Notes: generated by a model not told the origin, from the sequence alone. Counted from the stretch's first letter, positions 37,981 through 47,287 are shown. The stretch is DNA of 64,000 nucleotides from Mesorhizobium sp. M2A.F.Ca.ET.046.03.2.1 (GCF_003952425.1 NZ_CP034449.1:5196001-5260000); one strand, 5' to 3'. A program made the numbers and translations.

Positions 37981-38472
37981 ATGGATGCGATCCCGATTCA
38001 GGAGGAGCGCATATTGGCGCTTAGGAACAAACCAGTTCGACGCGAGGAGCCGCTTCCCGATGCCGAAATCCATTCGGAAGGATTCCGGCAGCAGCGCCAG
38101 GCGCGCCGCAGCGCGCTGGTCGAAGACTATGTCGAGCTGATCGCCGATCTGATCGAGGATGGCAACGAGGCGCGGCAGGTGGATATCGCGGCAAGGCTCG
38201 GCGTCGCGCAGCCGACGGTTGCCAAGATGCTGACCAGGCTCTGCGCCGACGGGCTGGTCTCGCGAAAGCCCTATCGCGGCGTGTTCCTGACCGAGACCGG
38301 CCGCAAGGTCGCGGAGGAAAGCCGCATCCGCCACCAGACGGTGGAAGCCTTCCTGCGCTCGCTGGGCGTCAGCGCTGAGACGGCGCGCATCGACGCCGAA
38401 GGCATCGAGCACCATGTCAGCGCCGAAACGCTGGATGCTTTCCGCCGAGCGATGACTCACCGCCAGGCTTAG
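37981..38472 (+). CDS. mntR: Manganese-responsive regulator MntR
   Basis: 163 residues from the ATG at 37981, of the DtxR/MntR family. The DNA-binding helix is [21 protein letters not shown] with the wing [18 protein letters not shown]. Metal ligands expected for MntR are in [17 protein letters not shown] and [14 protein letters not shown] (E, H, H). The start could also be TTG at 38014, which has a better Shine-Dalgarno (GGAGGAG, 6-base spacing) and would remove 11 residues. Divergent from mntH, which it should repress when Mn is plentiful. Confidence 0.9.
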   Translation: MDAIPIQEERILALRNKPVRREEPLPDAEIHSEGFRQQRQARRSALVEDYVELIADLIEDGNEARQVDIAARLGVAQPTVAKMLTRLCADGLVSRKPYRGVFLTETGRKVAEESRIRHQTVEAFLRSLGVSAETARIDAEGIEHHVSAETLDAFRRAMTHRQA

Positions 38473-38502
38473 CTCCCCGGTTCCCATCGCGCGTGTTGAC
38501 GC

Positions 38503-38527
38503 GGAACCTACGCACCCCGGCCGCATT
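38503..38527 (+). promoter_or_regulatory. Possible EcfG-type promoter
   Basis: GGAAC (38503-38507), 16 bases, CATT (38524-38527) differs from the EcfG consensus (GGAAC-N16/17-CGTT) by one base and lies 41 bases before the small-protein start codon. Confidence 0.35.
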
Positions 38528-38568
38528 ACCTCCCACATCGCGCGATTATCGCGCTTAGGGAGGAAGCA

Positions 38569-38757
38569 ATGGGCATCGAACAGGCACCGACCGCCAAGGG
38601 AGAGCAGGCAGCCAGGGGATTGCGGCAGGCGGCCGCCGGCGACGAAGGCAAGACCGAGGCAGAGACCGGCCATCCGCTGAAGAAGGGCGCGGCGCGTTTC
38701 GAGGAACGGTCGAAAAGCTCGGACGGCAAAAGCGCCGGCGCCAAGCAGAAAAGCTGA
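38569..38757 (+). CDS. Small charged hypothetical protein
   Basis: 62 residues, rich in lysine, glutamate, alanine and glycine, with no hydrophobic segment; probably intrinsically disordered, like small stress-induced proteins. Sequence MGIEQAPTAKGEQAARGL then HPLKKGAARFEERSKSS. GGGAGGAAGCA precedes the ATG, a near-perfect ribosome binding site, and a candidate stress promoter is upstream, so I take it as a real gene. No function assigned. Confidence 0.65.
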   Translation: MGIEQAPTAKGEQAARGLRQAAAGDEGKTEAETGHPLKKGAARFEERSKSSDGKSAGAKQKS

Positions 38758-38932
38758 GTTTTTCAGCCGGTTTATCGGGAGTGGAAATAACCGGCCGATC
38801 GGAGTTTCCTCCGGCCCGCGCATTTTTTGGGCGCGAAAAATTCTGTGACTTGGGCTGGCCGTTGCGATAGTTGTCAGCACGGGGCGGTCGCCGGCCAGCC
38901 CCTCCAGGACATTCGCATTGCGAGGAGTTGCC

Positions 38933-39847
38933 ATGCTTTGGAGAGGCCGTCGTCAGAGCGACAACATCGAGGACGAGCGCAGCGACAGCGGCGGTGGCGG
39001 CGGATTGGGTGGCGGCGGTCAGTTCCGTGTCCCTATCGGCGGCCGCACCGGGGGTGGCGGCAGCATCCTCCTGGTCATCCTGGTTGTGCTGGCGGGATGG
39101 TATTTCGGCTTCGACCCGTCGCAGATCCTGGGTGGCGGCGACGGCGGCTTGCTGCCGGGGGGCGGCGGCCAGATCACCGAGACACAGGACAATGGCAACG
39201 CGCCCGCCAATGACGAGATGAAGCAGTTCGTCGCGACCGTGCTTGCCGATACCGAGGACACCTGGACCGGCATTTTCAAATCCCAGGGGTTGACCTACGA
39301 GGACCCCAGGCTGGTGCTGTTCAGCGGCCAGGTTCGCTCGGCTTGCGGCTTCGCCTCGGCGGCGGCCGGGCCGTTCTACTGCCCTGGCGATCGCAAGGTC
39401 TATCTGGACATGACCTTCTTCCAGCAGCTCGACCAGCAGTTCGGCGCTTCTGGCGAGTTCGCGCGCGCCTATGTGGTGGCGCACGAGATCGGTCATCACG
39501 TGCAGAACCTCACCGGCATCATGGGCAAGTTCAACCAGATGCGGCAGGGCATGAGCGAGGCCGACGCCAATCAGTTGTCGGTGCGCATCGAGCTTCAGGC
39601 CGATTGCTTCGCCGGTGTCTGGGCGCATTTCACCCAGCAGAAGGGCATTTTGGAGCAGGGCGACATCGAAAGCGCGTTGAACGCGGCCAAGCAGATCGGC
39701 GACGACACGCTGCAGAAAAAGATGCAGGGCTATGTCGTGCCGGAAAGCTTCAACCATGGCACTTCGCAGCAGCGGCAGACCTGGCTGGCGCGGGGCTTCA
39801 AGAGCGGCAAGCTGTCCGACTGCAACACGATGAGCGGTCCGATCTGA
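38933..39847 (+). CDS. Neutral zinc metallopeptidase (YpfJ-like)
   Basis: 304 residues. A glycine-rich N-terminus (residues 15-45) is followed by one membrane helix (GSILLVILVVLAGWYFGF), then the catalytic domain with zinc-binding HEIGHHVQ (about residue 184) and a third-ligand region ELQADCFAGVWAH. The type II orientation places the peptidase outside the cytoplasm. This matches the KPN_02809/YpfJ family of putative membrane peptidases, whose substrates are not known. GAGGAG lies 5 bases before the ATG at 38933. Confidence 0.92.
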   Translation: MLWRGRRQSDNIEDERSDSGGGGGLGGGGQFRVPIGGRTGGGGSILLVILVVLAGWYFGFDPSQILGGGDGGLLPGGGGQITETQDNGNAPANDEMKQFVATVLADTEDTWTGIFKSQGLTYEDPRLVLFSGQVRSACGFASAAAGPFYCPGDRKVYLDMTFFQQLDQQFGASGEFARAYVVAHEIGHHVQNLTGIMGKFNQMRQGMSEADANQLSVRIELQADCFAGVWAHFTQQKGILEQGDIESALNAAKQIGDDTLQKKMQGYVVPESFNHGTSQQRQTWLARGFKSGKLSDCNTMSGPI

Positions 39848-40012
39848 GGCGGCGTTTCCCCCTCTTTTCGAGTGACGATCCGTGATCGGCGCCCGCTGGC
39901 AAGTGGTGTCAGCATAAGGCATTTGCGTTCGTTCGCGGATTGTTCCGGCCGCTGACCTCGCCTATAAGGTCCGTCCCGCCCGTGCCCCAGGGCGGATGAG
40001 GAGCTTGTCACC

Positions 40013-41281
40013 ATGATCGACCCGAAAACCGCCAAGCGGGGCCTTGCGCTCGTTTTCACGACGCTTTTGCTCGACATCATCGGCTTCGGCATCATCATGC
40101 CGGTGCTGCCGGCCTATCTGGAGGAACTGAGCGGCGTCAGCGTCAGCGAGGCCGCCATCGAGGGCGGCTGGCTGTTTTTCGTCTATGCGGCGATGCAGTT
40201 CTTCTTCGCGCCGATCATCGGCGGCCTGAGCGACCGTTTCGGGCGACGGCCGGTCCTGCTTGCCTCGGTGCTGACCTTCTCGATCGACAATCTGATCTGC
40301 GCCATCGCCTGGTCCTATCCGATGCTGTTCATCGGCCGCGTGCTCGCCGGCATTTCCGGCGCCAGCTACTCGACGACATCGGCCTTCATCGCCGACATCT
40401 CGAATGATGAGAACCGGGCTAAGAATTTCGGCCTGCTCGGCATCGCCTTCGGCGTCGGCTTCGTCATCGGCCCGGTGCTGGGCGGGGTGCTCGGCACGTT
40501 CGGGCCGCGTGTGCCGTTCTATTTCGCGGCAGCGCTTGCCTTCGTGAATTTCCTGATCGCGATGGTATTTCTGCCCGAGACGCTGGACGAAAAACACCGC
40601 CGGCCCTTCGAGTGGAAGCGCGCCAATCCGGTCGGCACGCTGTTGCAGATGCGCAATTATCCGGGCATCGGCTGGATCGGGCTGGTGTTCTTCCTGATGA
40701 CGCTCGGCCATATGATGTATCCGGCGGTCTGGGCGTTCGTCTCCAACTACCGCTATGGCTGGAACCAGCAGCAGATCGGCTTCTCGCTCGGCGCCTTCGG
40801 CCTGTGCGGCGCGATCATCATGGCGACGGTGCTGCCGCGGATCATTCCGAAACTCGGCGAGTGGAAGACGGCGGCGATCGGGCTGACCATCACTGCGCTC
40901 GGCGCCTTCGGCTACGCCTTCGCGACGCAAGGCTGGATGGTCTATGCGGTGATCGTGGCCGGCTGCCTGGAGGCGCTGGCCGATCCGCCGCTGAGGAGCC
41001 TCGCCGCCGCCAAGGTGCCGCCGTCGGCGCAAGGCGAATTGCAGGGCGCGATGACCTCGATCTTCTCGATCACCTCGATCATCACACCGTTGCTCTACAC
41101 GGCGATCTTTTCCTGGTTCACGAGCCCGACCGCGCCGGTCGTGTTCGGCGGCGCGCCCTATGTGCTCGGCGCGATTTTCCTGACGCTGGCGGTCATCGTC
41201 TTCGTGACGAAAGTGGCCAGGCCGACGCCGAAGGAAGTCGAGCGCATGCACACCCAGGAGGCCGTGACGAACACTGTCTAG
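40013..41281 (+). CDS. MFS transporter, TetA/TCR-type
   Basis: 422-residue inner-membrane antiporter with 12 helices. Helix 1 FTTLLLDIIGFGIIMPVLP and the loop GGLSDRFGRRPVLLASVL are those of the tetracycline-efflux TetA(class A-like) subfamily; a second acidic motif is in helix 1 (LLDIIG). Close rhizobial homologues are generally annotated TCR/Tet family and not shown to confer resistance. No TetR-like regulator is next to it. It ends 11 bases before the carA stop, convergent with it. Confidence 0.88.
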   Translation: MIDPKTAKRGLALVFTTLLLDIIGFGIIMPVLPAYLEELSGVSVSEAAIEGGWLFFVYAAMQFFFAPIIGGLSDRFGRRPVLLASVLTFSIDNLICAIAWSYPMLFIGRVLAGISGASYSTTSAFIADISNDENRAKNFGLLGIAFGVGFVIGPVLGGVLGTFGPRVPFYFAAALAFVNFLIAMVFLPETLDEKHRRPFEWKRANPVGTLLQMRNYPGIGWIGLVFFLMTLGHMMYPAVWAFVSNYRYGWNQQQIGFSLGAFGLCGAIIMATVLPRIIPKLGEWKTAAIGLTITALGAFGYAFATQGWMVYAVIVAGCLEALADPPLRSLAAAKVPPSAQGELQGAMTSIFSITSIITPLLYTAIFSWFTSPTAPVVFGGAPYVLGAIFLTLAVIVFVTKVARPTPKEVERMHTQEAVTNTV

Positions 41282-41292
41282 GCGGCGTTGAG

Positions 41293-42498
41293 CTAGGCGC
41301 GCTCTGCCAGCGCTTCCTCGCCGCGCCGCTCGCGGATCAGGTTGACGAAGCGGCGGAAGAGGTAATGCGAATCCTGCGGGCCGGGCGAGGCCTCGGGATG
41401 ATGCTGGACCGAGAAGACCGGCCGGCCCGTCAGCGCGATGCCGCAGTTCGAACCGTCGAAGAGCGAGACATGGGTTTCCTCGACGCCTTCGGGCAGCGAG
41501 TCGGCGTCGACGGCGAAACCGTGGTTCATCGAGACGATCTCGACTTTGCCGGTGGTGTGGTCCTTGACCGGATGGTTGGCGCCGTGGTGGCCCTGATGCA
41601 TCTTCTCGGTCTTGCCGCCGAGCGCCAGCGCCAGCATCTGATGGCCGAGGCAGATGCCGAACACCGGAATGTCGGTCTTCAAGAGGTTCTGGATCACCGG
41701 CACGGCATATTCGCCGGTCGCTTCCGGGTCGCCGGGGCCATTGGACAGGAAGATGCCGTCCGGCTGCATTGCGAGGATCTCCTCCGCAACGGTCTTGGCC
41801 GGCACGACGGTGACCTTGGCGCCCAGGCCCGCAAGCAGGCGCAGGATGTTGCGCTTGACGCCGTAGTCGATGGCCACGACATGCATCGACGGCGCGTCCT
41901 GCTCGCCATAGCCTTCGTTCCACACCCAGGGCGTCTCGCGCCAGACCGAGGACTGGCCCGATGTGACCTCCTTGGCGAGATCGAGGCCGATCAGGCCCGA
42001 CCAGGCAGCCGCCTGCCGCTTCAGGTCCTCGATGTCGAAAACACCGTCGGGCGCATGCGCGATAACGGCATTGGGCATGCCCTTCTCGCGGATCAACACG
42101 GTCAGCGCGCGGGTGTCGATGCCGGACAGCGCGACGATGCCGCGCCGCTTCAGCCACTGGTCGAGATGGCTGGCCGCGCGATAGTTGGACGGATCGGTGA
42201 CATTGGCCTTGAAGATGGCGCCGACAGCGCCGGCGCGGGCCGCCGGATGCAAGTCCTCGATGTCCTCGTCATTGGTGCCGACATTGCCGATATGCGGGAA
42301 GGTGAAGGTGACGATCTGGCCAGCGTAGGACGGATCGGTGAGGATCTCCTCGTAGCCGGTCAGCGCCGTGTTGAAGCACACCTCGGCGACGGCCGATCCG
42401 GTGGCGCCGAGACCGCGGCCCTCGATCACCGTGCCGTCGGCGAGCACCAGAAGGGCGGTCGGCTTTTCGGTGGCCCAGGGGGCGGTGGTCGTGGCCAT
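41293..42498 (-). CDS. carA: Carbamoyl-phosphate synthase small (glutaminase) subunit
   Basis: 401 residues. The C-terminal class I glutamine amidotransferase domain contains the nucleophile in FGICLGHQMLALALGG and the His/Glu of the triad in FSVQHHPEASPGP. The N-terminal domain with VCFNTALTGYEEILTDPSYAGQ is typical. It supplies ammonia to CarB for arginine and pyrimidine synthesis. carB is 14 kb to the left, also on the minus strand. The upstream 262 bases are shared with divergent yqeY. The start is the GCCATGGCC-type ATG at 42498. Confidence 0.96.
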   Translation of the reverse strand: MATTTAPWATEKPTALLVLADGTVIEGRGLGATGSAVAEVCFNTALTGYEEILTDPSYAGQIVTFTFPHIGNVGTNDEDIEDLHPAARAGAVGAIFKANVTDPSNYRAASHLDQWLKRRGIVALSGIDTRALTVLIREKGMPNAVIAHAPDGVFDIEDLKRQAAAWSGLIGLDLAKEVTSGQSSVWRETPWVWNEGYGEQDAPSMHVVAIDYGVKRNILRLLAGLGAKVTVVPAKTVAEEILAMQPDGIFLSNGPGDPEATGEYAVPVIQNLLKTDIPVFGICLGHQMLALALGGKTEKMHQGHHGANHPVKDHTTGKVEIVSMNHGFAVDADSLPEGVEETHVSLFDGSNCGIALTGRPVFSVQHHPEASPGPQDSHYLFRRFVNLIRERRGEEALAERA

Positions 42499-42760
42499 GG
42501 CGGCACTCCTGTCAGGCGCTGCGACTGGTCAACGGGACCACTCGCGCAGCAAAGCGCGCGAAGCAGGATTTCCCAGCCTCCGCGCGTCAACTCATTGTCT
42601 CATGCAGGACCGAGTACATAGGCGAAGGCACCCGAACGGTCAATGCGGACACCGCCAGCCAGCTCTGATTTCCATTCGTCCAGCAATATCAGCGGCTTGT
42701 CGGAATTTGCGTTGCCCGTTCGGCGAAGCTATTGTCCGCCGAATTCGAAGGAGAACCACA

Positions 42761-43210
42761 ATGCGCGAGAAAATCGCCGATTCCATGAAGAGCGCGATGA
42801 AGGCGCAGGACAAGCACCGCCTGCCGACGCTGCGGCTGATCCAGGCCGCCATCCACGACCGCGACATCGCCAATCGCGGCGCCGGCAAGCCGCCGGCTAG
42901 CGAGGAGGAGATCCTGCAGATCCTCGCCAAGATGGTGAAGCAGCGCGAGGAATCGGCCAAGGCGTTCGAGGACGGCAAGCGGCCGGAACTGGCGGCGCAG
43001 GAGCGCGGCGAGATGGAGATCATCCGCGAATTCCTGCCGACGCAGCTCGACGAGGCGGCGATCACGGCCGCGGCGCGCGAGGTGATCGCGGCGACCGGCG
43101 CCGCCAGCCAGAAGGACATGGGCAAGGTAATCGGCGCGCTGAAGCAGAAATATGCCGGCCAGATGGACTTCGCCAAGGCGAGCGCCATCATCAAGGGACT
43201 GCTGCAGTAG
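42761..43210 (+). CDS. yqeY: GatB/YqeY domain-containing protein
   Basis: 149 residues of the YqeY family (related to the tail domain of GatB). The sequence MREKIADSMKSAMKAQDKHRL, MVKQREESAKAFEDGKRPEL and GKVIGALKQKYAGQMDFAKAS is typical. Thought to bind tRNA or assist in tRNA-dependent amidation. AAGGAG lies 7 bases before the ATG at 42761. In many alphaproteobacteria it sits directly before dnaG-rpoD; here about 8 kb of other genes lie between. Confidence 0.9.
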   Translation: MREKIADSMKSAMKAQDKHRLPTLRLIQAAIHDRDIANRGAGKPPASEEEILQILAKMVKQREESAKAFEDGKRPELAAQERGEMEIIREFLPTQLDEAAITAAAREVIAATGAASQKDMGKVIGALKQKYAGQMDFAKASAIIKGLLQ

Positions 43211-43319
43211 GGGCGGCTGCCGAGCGTTTCGCCGTTTCAGGGAACCGGCTAACCGCTATCCCCTTGTTTTTTTCGCAATTTCGGACGGAAAACCGTTACA
43301 CACTTTTCCTGGAATTGCT

Positions 43320-44318
43320 TCAGTCCTGGCAGATCGGCACCGGCTGCGGCGGGGGCGCCGGATGGTCCTTCTTGTATTGCGCGATGATTGGCTCCAGCGT
43401 CTTCTTCGGCCAGAATTTCGGGGTGCCGATCTCCTTCAGGCAGGAGGCGTTCCAATAGACACCCGCTGCCGAGAGCGCCTGGCCGCCGGCCTTGGCGCGC
43501 GCAACGGCGGCGATGTCGCGCGATTCCGGATAGATGTAGAGCGTCGTCGGGCTGTTCTTCACCAGGGGGATGATCTGCTCGGCATCGGCTGGCGACCAGC
43601 TGGTGCAGCCATTGCTGCGGCCGCCGGCGTAATTCACCAGCTTGCCGTAGGGCACAAAGCCGTCACGGTTGGCGTAAGAGCTTTGCGGGTTCTTGCGCAT
43701 GCACAAGCCCTTCAGGATGGCCGCCGGATGCCCCCCGATGACACGCTGCCTGGCGTTCGCCGCTTCCCCTTCGCCGTCGAACTGGATGAAGCTGCGCATG
43801 AAAACCGCGTTCTGCGCGCCGACGCGATAGTATCCCTTGAAGGACGTCTTGGTTTCGGCGGTCATATAGGCGCCGCCGGCCGTCAACTCGGAATCCATCG
43901 CATTGCCGAAATTCTTCGCGCAGCGCCTGCCGTTGGAGAAATCGGCGACGCCTTTCAGGTTGCGGCCGCCGCCATGGCCCGAGGAAACCGCGCGGAAGAG
44001 CTGCTTGGCTTCGCAGATGATGTAGTAGCGCTGGCCGAGCACGCTGTTGCCGAGGTCGCCGGGACGCGTGGCATCCATGGCGAAGTAGCAGGGGTTATTG
44101 ACCGAGCCGTCGCTGACTTTCTTCTGGTAGAGCGCGCGTGCCCGCTCCAGCACGACTTCAGAGATCTGGCCGTCGCCATCGCCGACATGGCGCTGCAACC
44201 AGTCGGGAATGGTCGACGGTCGCAAGGCGGCAAATGAGCTGACCGATGCCGTCAGAGCGGCCAGGATTGCGACAAGGCAAAAGATAGCCGCGCCAAGCGG
44301 AACAGATCTCAACCGCAC
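43320..44318 (-). CDS. Secreted L,D-transpeptidase-like (YkuD_2) protein
   Basis: 332 residues. An N-terminal signal segment (LGAAIFCLVAILAALTASVSSFA) is followed by a domain with VSSGHGGGRNLKG, then a late GRSNGCTSWSPADAEQI. The cysteine in NGC and the upstream histidine in GGH match the HxG...S.GC pattern of murein L,D-transpeptidase catalytic-like proteins. If active it would cross-link peptidoglycan or attach proteins to it. The C-terminal end is proline-rich (HPAPPPQPVPICQD). It is convergent with yqeY, with 109 bases between. Confidence 0.72.
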   Translation of the reverse strand: MRLRSVPLGAAIFCLVAILAALTASVSSFAALRPSTIPDWLQRHVGDGDGQISEVVLERARALYQKKVSDGSVNNPCYFAMDATRPGDLGNSVLGQRYYIICEAKQLFRAVSSGHGGGRNLKGVADFSNGRRCAKNFGNAMDSELTAGGAYMTAETKTSFKGYYRVGAQNAVFMRSFIQFDGEGEAANARQRVIGGHPAAILKGLCMRKNPQSSYANRDGFVPYGKLVNYAGGRSNGCTSWSPADAEQIIPLVKNSPTTLYIYPESRDIAAVARAKAGGQALSAAGVYWNASCLKEIGTPKFWPKKTLEPIIAQYKKDHPAPPPQPVPICQD

Positions 44319-44599
44319 CGTTTTGCCCCTCCTGTCGAAACGTCTCGTACCTGTGAATCACCCGGACCAATCATAGAAGGTCCCCACGCATCGGCGAAAC
44401 ACTTCTAGTTTAGCGACGCCTTTTGGAGGTCGGATTTCCGGCCTGCTTCGATTGCGCTATGATCTGATTCCGGCGCGCCCACGCCTCCTCCCTCCATCGG
44501 GAAGCATCGTTCATGCAGGGCAGTCCATCACCAACCAACTGTTCGAGCGCCAGGCATAAGGAGGGGTTGCCAAGACTGCTCGCGGCAGGAGGTTTTTCG

Positions 44600-45310
44600 A
44601 TGCGGCTTTCCGCACCCGTCTATCATCTGAAACGCCAGGCGAGGCTCTTGTCTCGCCGGGAAAATGTCCCCCTTCACGAGGCGCTCGACCGCGTTGCCGC
44701 CAAGGAAGGCTTTTGTAGCTGGAGCCTGCTTGCGGCAAAAGCCGCCGAAGCCGAGCCTGGCGACAGGCTGCTGGAGCGGCTTATGCCCGGCGACATGGTC
44801 CTCGTGGCGGCACGGCCGGGGCAGGGCAAGACGCTGATGAGCCTCGAGCTCGCCGTGGCGGCCATGAAGCGGGGCAGTCGCGCCGTATTCTTTACCCTGG
44901 AATATATGCATGCCGACATTCTCGACCGGTTCCGGGACATCGGCGCCGACCCTGCGGATTTCGACCATCTGTTCGAGTTCGACAATTCCGACGCCATCAG
45001 CGCCGCTTACATCATCGAGGCGTTGCGGTCGGCGCCGCCCGGCACGCTGGCGGTGATCGACTATCTGCAGCTGCTCGACCAGAAGCGGGACAATCCCGAA
45101 CTCATGGTGCAGATACGCGCGCTCAGGTCGTTCGCCCGGGAACGTGAACTGGTGTTGGTGTTCATCTCGCAGATCGACAGATCATACGATCCCGCCAGGA
45201 GGCCGTTTCCGGATATAGGCGATATCCGGCTGCCGAACCCGCTTGACCTGTCGCTGTTCGACAAGGCCTGTTTCCTGAACAAAGGCGAAATCCGGTTCCG
45301 GGCGACTTGA
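44600..45310 (+). CDS. Short DnaB-C-type helicase ATPase
   Basis: 236 residues resembling only the C-terminal RecA-like domain of replicative helicase. Walker A is AARPGQGKTLMSLEL, Walker B TLAVIDYLQLLDQ, followed by LVFISQIDRSYDPARR. The N-terminal domain of DnaB is missing, replaced by about 60 residues (HLKRQARLLSRRENVPLHEALDRVA). AGGAGG lies 7 bases before the ATG at 44600. It may be a DnaB-like accessory ATPase of unknown role; a phage origin is possible but no phage genes are near. Confidence 0.75.
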   Translation: MRLSAPVYHLKRQARLLSRRENVPLHEALDRVAAKEGFCSWSLLAAKAAEAEPGDRLLERLMPGDMVLVAARPGQGKTLMSLELAVAAMKRGSRAVFFTLEYMHADILDRFRDIGADPADFDHLFEFDNSDAISAAYIIEALRSAPPGTLAVIDYLQLLDQKRDNPELMVQIRALRSFARERELVLVFISQIDRSYDPARRPFPDIGDIRLPNPLDLSLFDKACFLNKGEIRFRAT

Positions 45311-45409
45311 GAGCGATCCGCGTGGGGGGTCATGGCGGTCTCGACCTCGACCTTGATTTCGACAGGTCCGGGGCCGCGAGACGAAACCTTGATCGAAACC
45401 GAGTCAAGG

Positions 45410-45796
45410 TCACTCGCCGGGCCTGGCCAGCCTTCCTTCTTCCGCCTTGTGGTAGAACTGGCTTGCCACGAGCCAGCCTTTGAGCGGCCTGAGCGGCGGG
45501 ATGCAGGTCGCGAGAACGATCGGGATCGAAACGAAGGCGTGGAACCACATGGAGGGCTCGAAAGTCACCTGCGCCCAGACGGCGAACAGCACCGAGGGCA
45601 CACAGGCAAAGCAGATGACGAAAAAGGCCGGGCCGTCGGCGGGATCAGCAAAGGAATAGTCGAGCCCGCAGACCTCGCATTTCGGCGCCAGTTTCAGGAA
45701 TCCGTCGAACAGGTGGCCCTCTCCGCAACGCGGGCAGCGGCCGCGGATTCCCACCTGCCAAGGTGCCAGGGGTGGATAATGCGCAAGGTCTTGCAT
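45410..45796 (-). CDS. DUF983 membrane protein with zinc ribbon
   Basis: 128 residues. Two CxxC pairs (RGRCPRCGEGHL and APKCEVCGLDY) form a zinc ribbon, followed by two membrane helices (AFFVICFACVPSVLFAVWA and HAFVSIPIVLATCIPPL). This is the DUF983 layout; such proteins often lie near cytochrome oxidase genes in alphaproteobacteria, but not here. The start at 45796 is chosen because the frame further upstream runs through the dyad of the MocR region. It is divergent from the MocR regulator gene. Confidence 0.85.
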   Translation of the reverse strand: MQDLAHYPPLAPWQVGIRGRCPRCGEGHLFDGFLKLAPKCEVCGLDYSFADPADGPAFFVICFACVPSVLFAVWAQVTFEPSMWFHAFVSIPIVLATCIPPLRPLKGWLVASQFYHKAEEGRLARPGE

Positions 45797-45850
45797 GATG
45801 GTTTCTCCGGTCGATGTCGCGTGAGGCTGGACGGGCCTTGAGATCGTTGA

Positions 45851-45900
45851 TGCATACATATATCATTCTTGTATGCAGACAATGCGACAAGATGTATGGA
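45851..45900. promoter_or_regulatory. Dyad between DUF983 and MocR genes
   Basis: TGCATACA (45851-45858) and TGTATGCA (45870-45877) are perfect 8-bp inverted arms 11 bases apart; a third half-site, TGTATGGA, is at 45893-45900. This spacing is usual for GntR/MocR regulators, so the adjacent MocR protein probably binds here and controls both genes. Confidence 0.6.
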
Positions 45901-45910
45901 TTGCGAATAA

Positions 45911-47287
45911 GTGACTCGAGAAAATGACATGGGCTGGCTTCCGGTTCTGGAGGCGGGACCGCGACCGGTCTATCTGAAGATCGTCGACGCGCTCGCGGAT
46001 GCCCGCTCGGGCGGCCGCTTGCAGCCAGGCGACAGGTTGCCGCCGCAAAGGGAACTCGCCCGGCTGCTCGGGGTCGATCTCACGACCGTGACGCGGGCGT
46101 TTTCCGAAGCCCGTCGCAGGAACCTGATCGACGCGACGGCGGGCCGGGGCACCTTCGTCACGCCGGGCGAGCCGGAAGAACCTGTCCTCGATCTCAGCAT
46201 GAACATCCCGCCGGCGCCGGCCGGCCTCAACCTGCCGGCACTGATCCGGACGGGCATCGAGGCATTGCTCAAGCGCTCCAGCGCGGAAGCGCTGCTTTCC
46301 TATCATCCCGGCCCAGGCTCGCCCGCGGAGCGCGCCGCCGGCTCGTCCTGGCTCGCCGCGGCGGGAGACAGGCTGCCGGTCGACAGGGTCGTTGTCGGCT
46401 CGGGCGCGCAGGCGCTGCTCACGGCCGTCGTGCTGGCAGAGACGCGCGAGGGCGACACGATCCTTGCCGACGCGCTGACCTATCCCGGGCTGATTGCGCT
46501 GGCCGGGACCACGCGGCGCAAGCTCGCCGCTGTCCTAAACGACAGTGACGGCATGCTGCCGGACGATCTAGAAGAGGCGGTGCGGCGGCACGGCGCCCGC
46601 GCTCTCTACCTCAACCCGACGCTGCAAAATCCAACCGCATCTGTCATGCCCGAAAGCAGGCGGCGCGAACTCGCCCGCATGGCCGACAAGCTCGGGCTGA
46701 CCATCGTCGAGGACGATCCCTACAGAAGGTTGCTCGCCACAGCGCCGCCGGCCTTTCTGACCCTGGCGCCCGAACGAACCTTCCATGTCGCGACATTGGC
46801 AAAATGCATCTCGCCTTTCCTGCGCACGGCCTTTCTGGCGGCCCCTGATCAGCAGGCCGCCGAGCGGATCTCGGCAGCAATACGCGGCACCACCATGATG
46901 GCGCCGCCGCTGATGGCGGGCCTTGCCTGCGAGTGGTTGCGCAGCGGCCTTGCCGGTGAGATCACCGCCGCCGTGCGGACTGAGGCCAAGGCCAGGCAGG
47001 AAATCGCGCGCAACATCCTGCCCAAGGGCTTTGCGGCATCGGAGGCCAGCCTGCATCTGTGGTATCCGCTGGAGAGCCGGCTGCGCTCGGGCGAACTCGC
47101 CGACGTTGCCCGCCGTCGCGGGCTGGCCATCAGCCCCGCGGAAGAGTTTGCCGTCGGGCGGGACTTCGCCAATGGCTTCCGCTTGGCGCTGGGCGCCACC
47201 TCCAACCGCGAACGGCTGAAGGAAGGTCTTGAAAGCCTCGCTTCCATCCTTTCGGGAGTGCCGGGCTCCTCGCGACCGAAGGTCTGA
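45911..47287 (+). CDS. MocR-type GntR regulator with aminotransferase domain
   Basis: 458 residues from a GTG (an inner ATG at 45929 is possible). N-terminal GntR winged helix (GDRLPPQRELARLLGVDLTTV, wing TAGRGTFVTPG, about residues 40-90) is fused to a PLP fold-type I aminotransferase-like domain (YLNPTLQNPTASVMPESRR, IVEDDPYRRLLAT, with the PLP lysine region ATLAKCISPFLRTAF). MocR proteins sense amino-acid or vitamin B6 status. The adjacent divergent DUF983 gene is its likely neighbour target; the MFS gene behind it is convergent. Confidence 0.9.
   Translation: MTRENDMGWLPVLEAGPRPVYLKIVDALADARSGGRLQPGDRLPPQRELARLLGVDLTTVTRAFSEARRRNLIDATAGRGTFVTPGEPEEPVLDLSMNIPPAPAGLNLPALIRTGIEALLKRSSAEALLSYHPGPGSPAERAAGSSWLAAAGDRLPVDRVVVGSGAQALLTAVVLAETREGDTILADALTYPGLIALAGTTRRKLAAVLNDSDGMLPDDLEEAVRRHGARALYLNPTLQNPTASVMPESRRRELARMADKLGLTIVEDDPYRRLLATAPPAFLTLAPERTFHVATLAKCISPFLRTAFLAAPDQQAAERISAAIRGTTMMAPPLMAGLACEWLRSGLAGEITAAVRTEAKARQEIARNILPKGFAASEASLHLWYPLESRLRSGELADVARRRGLAISPAEEFAVGRDFANGFRLALGATSNRERLKEGLESLASILSGVPGSSRPKV

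Noticed and set aside
39962..42157. Open frame of 731 codons on the minus strand
   Set aside because: Antisense to the MFS gene and out of frame with carA; no recognisable domain.
45311..45409. Hairpin GACCTTGA/TCAAGGTC after the DnaB-like gene
   Set aside because: The arms are about 50 bases apart with no T run, so a terminator is not supported.
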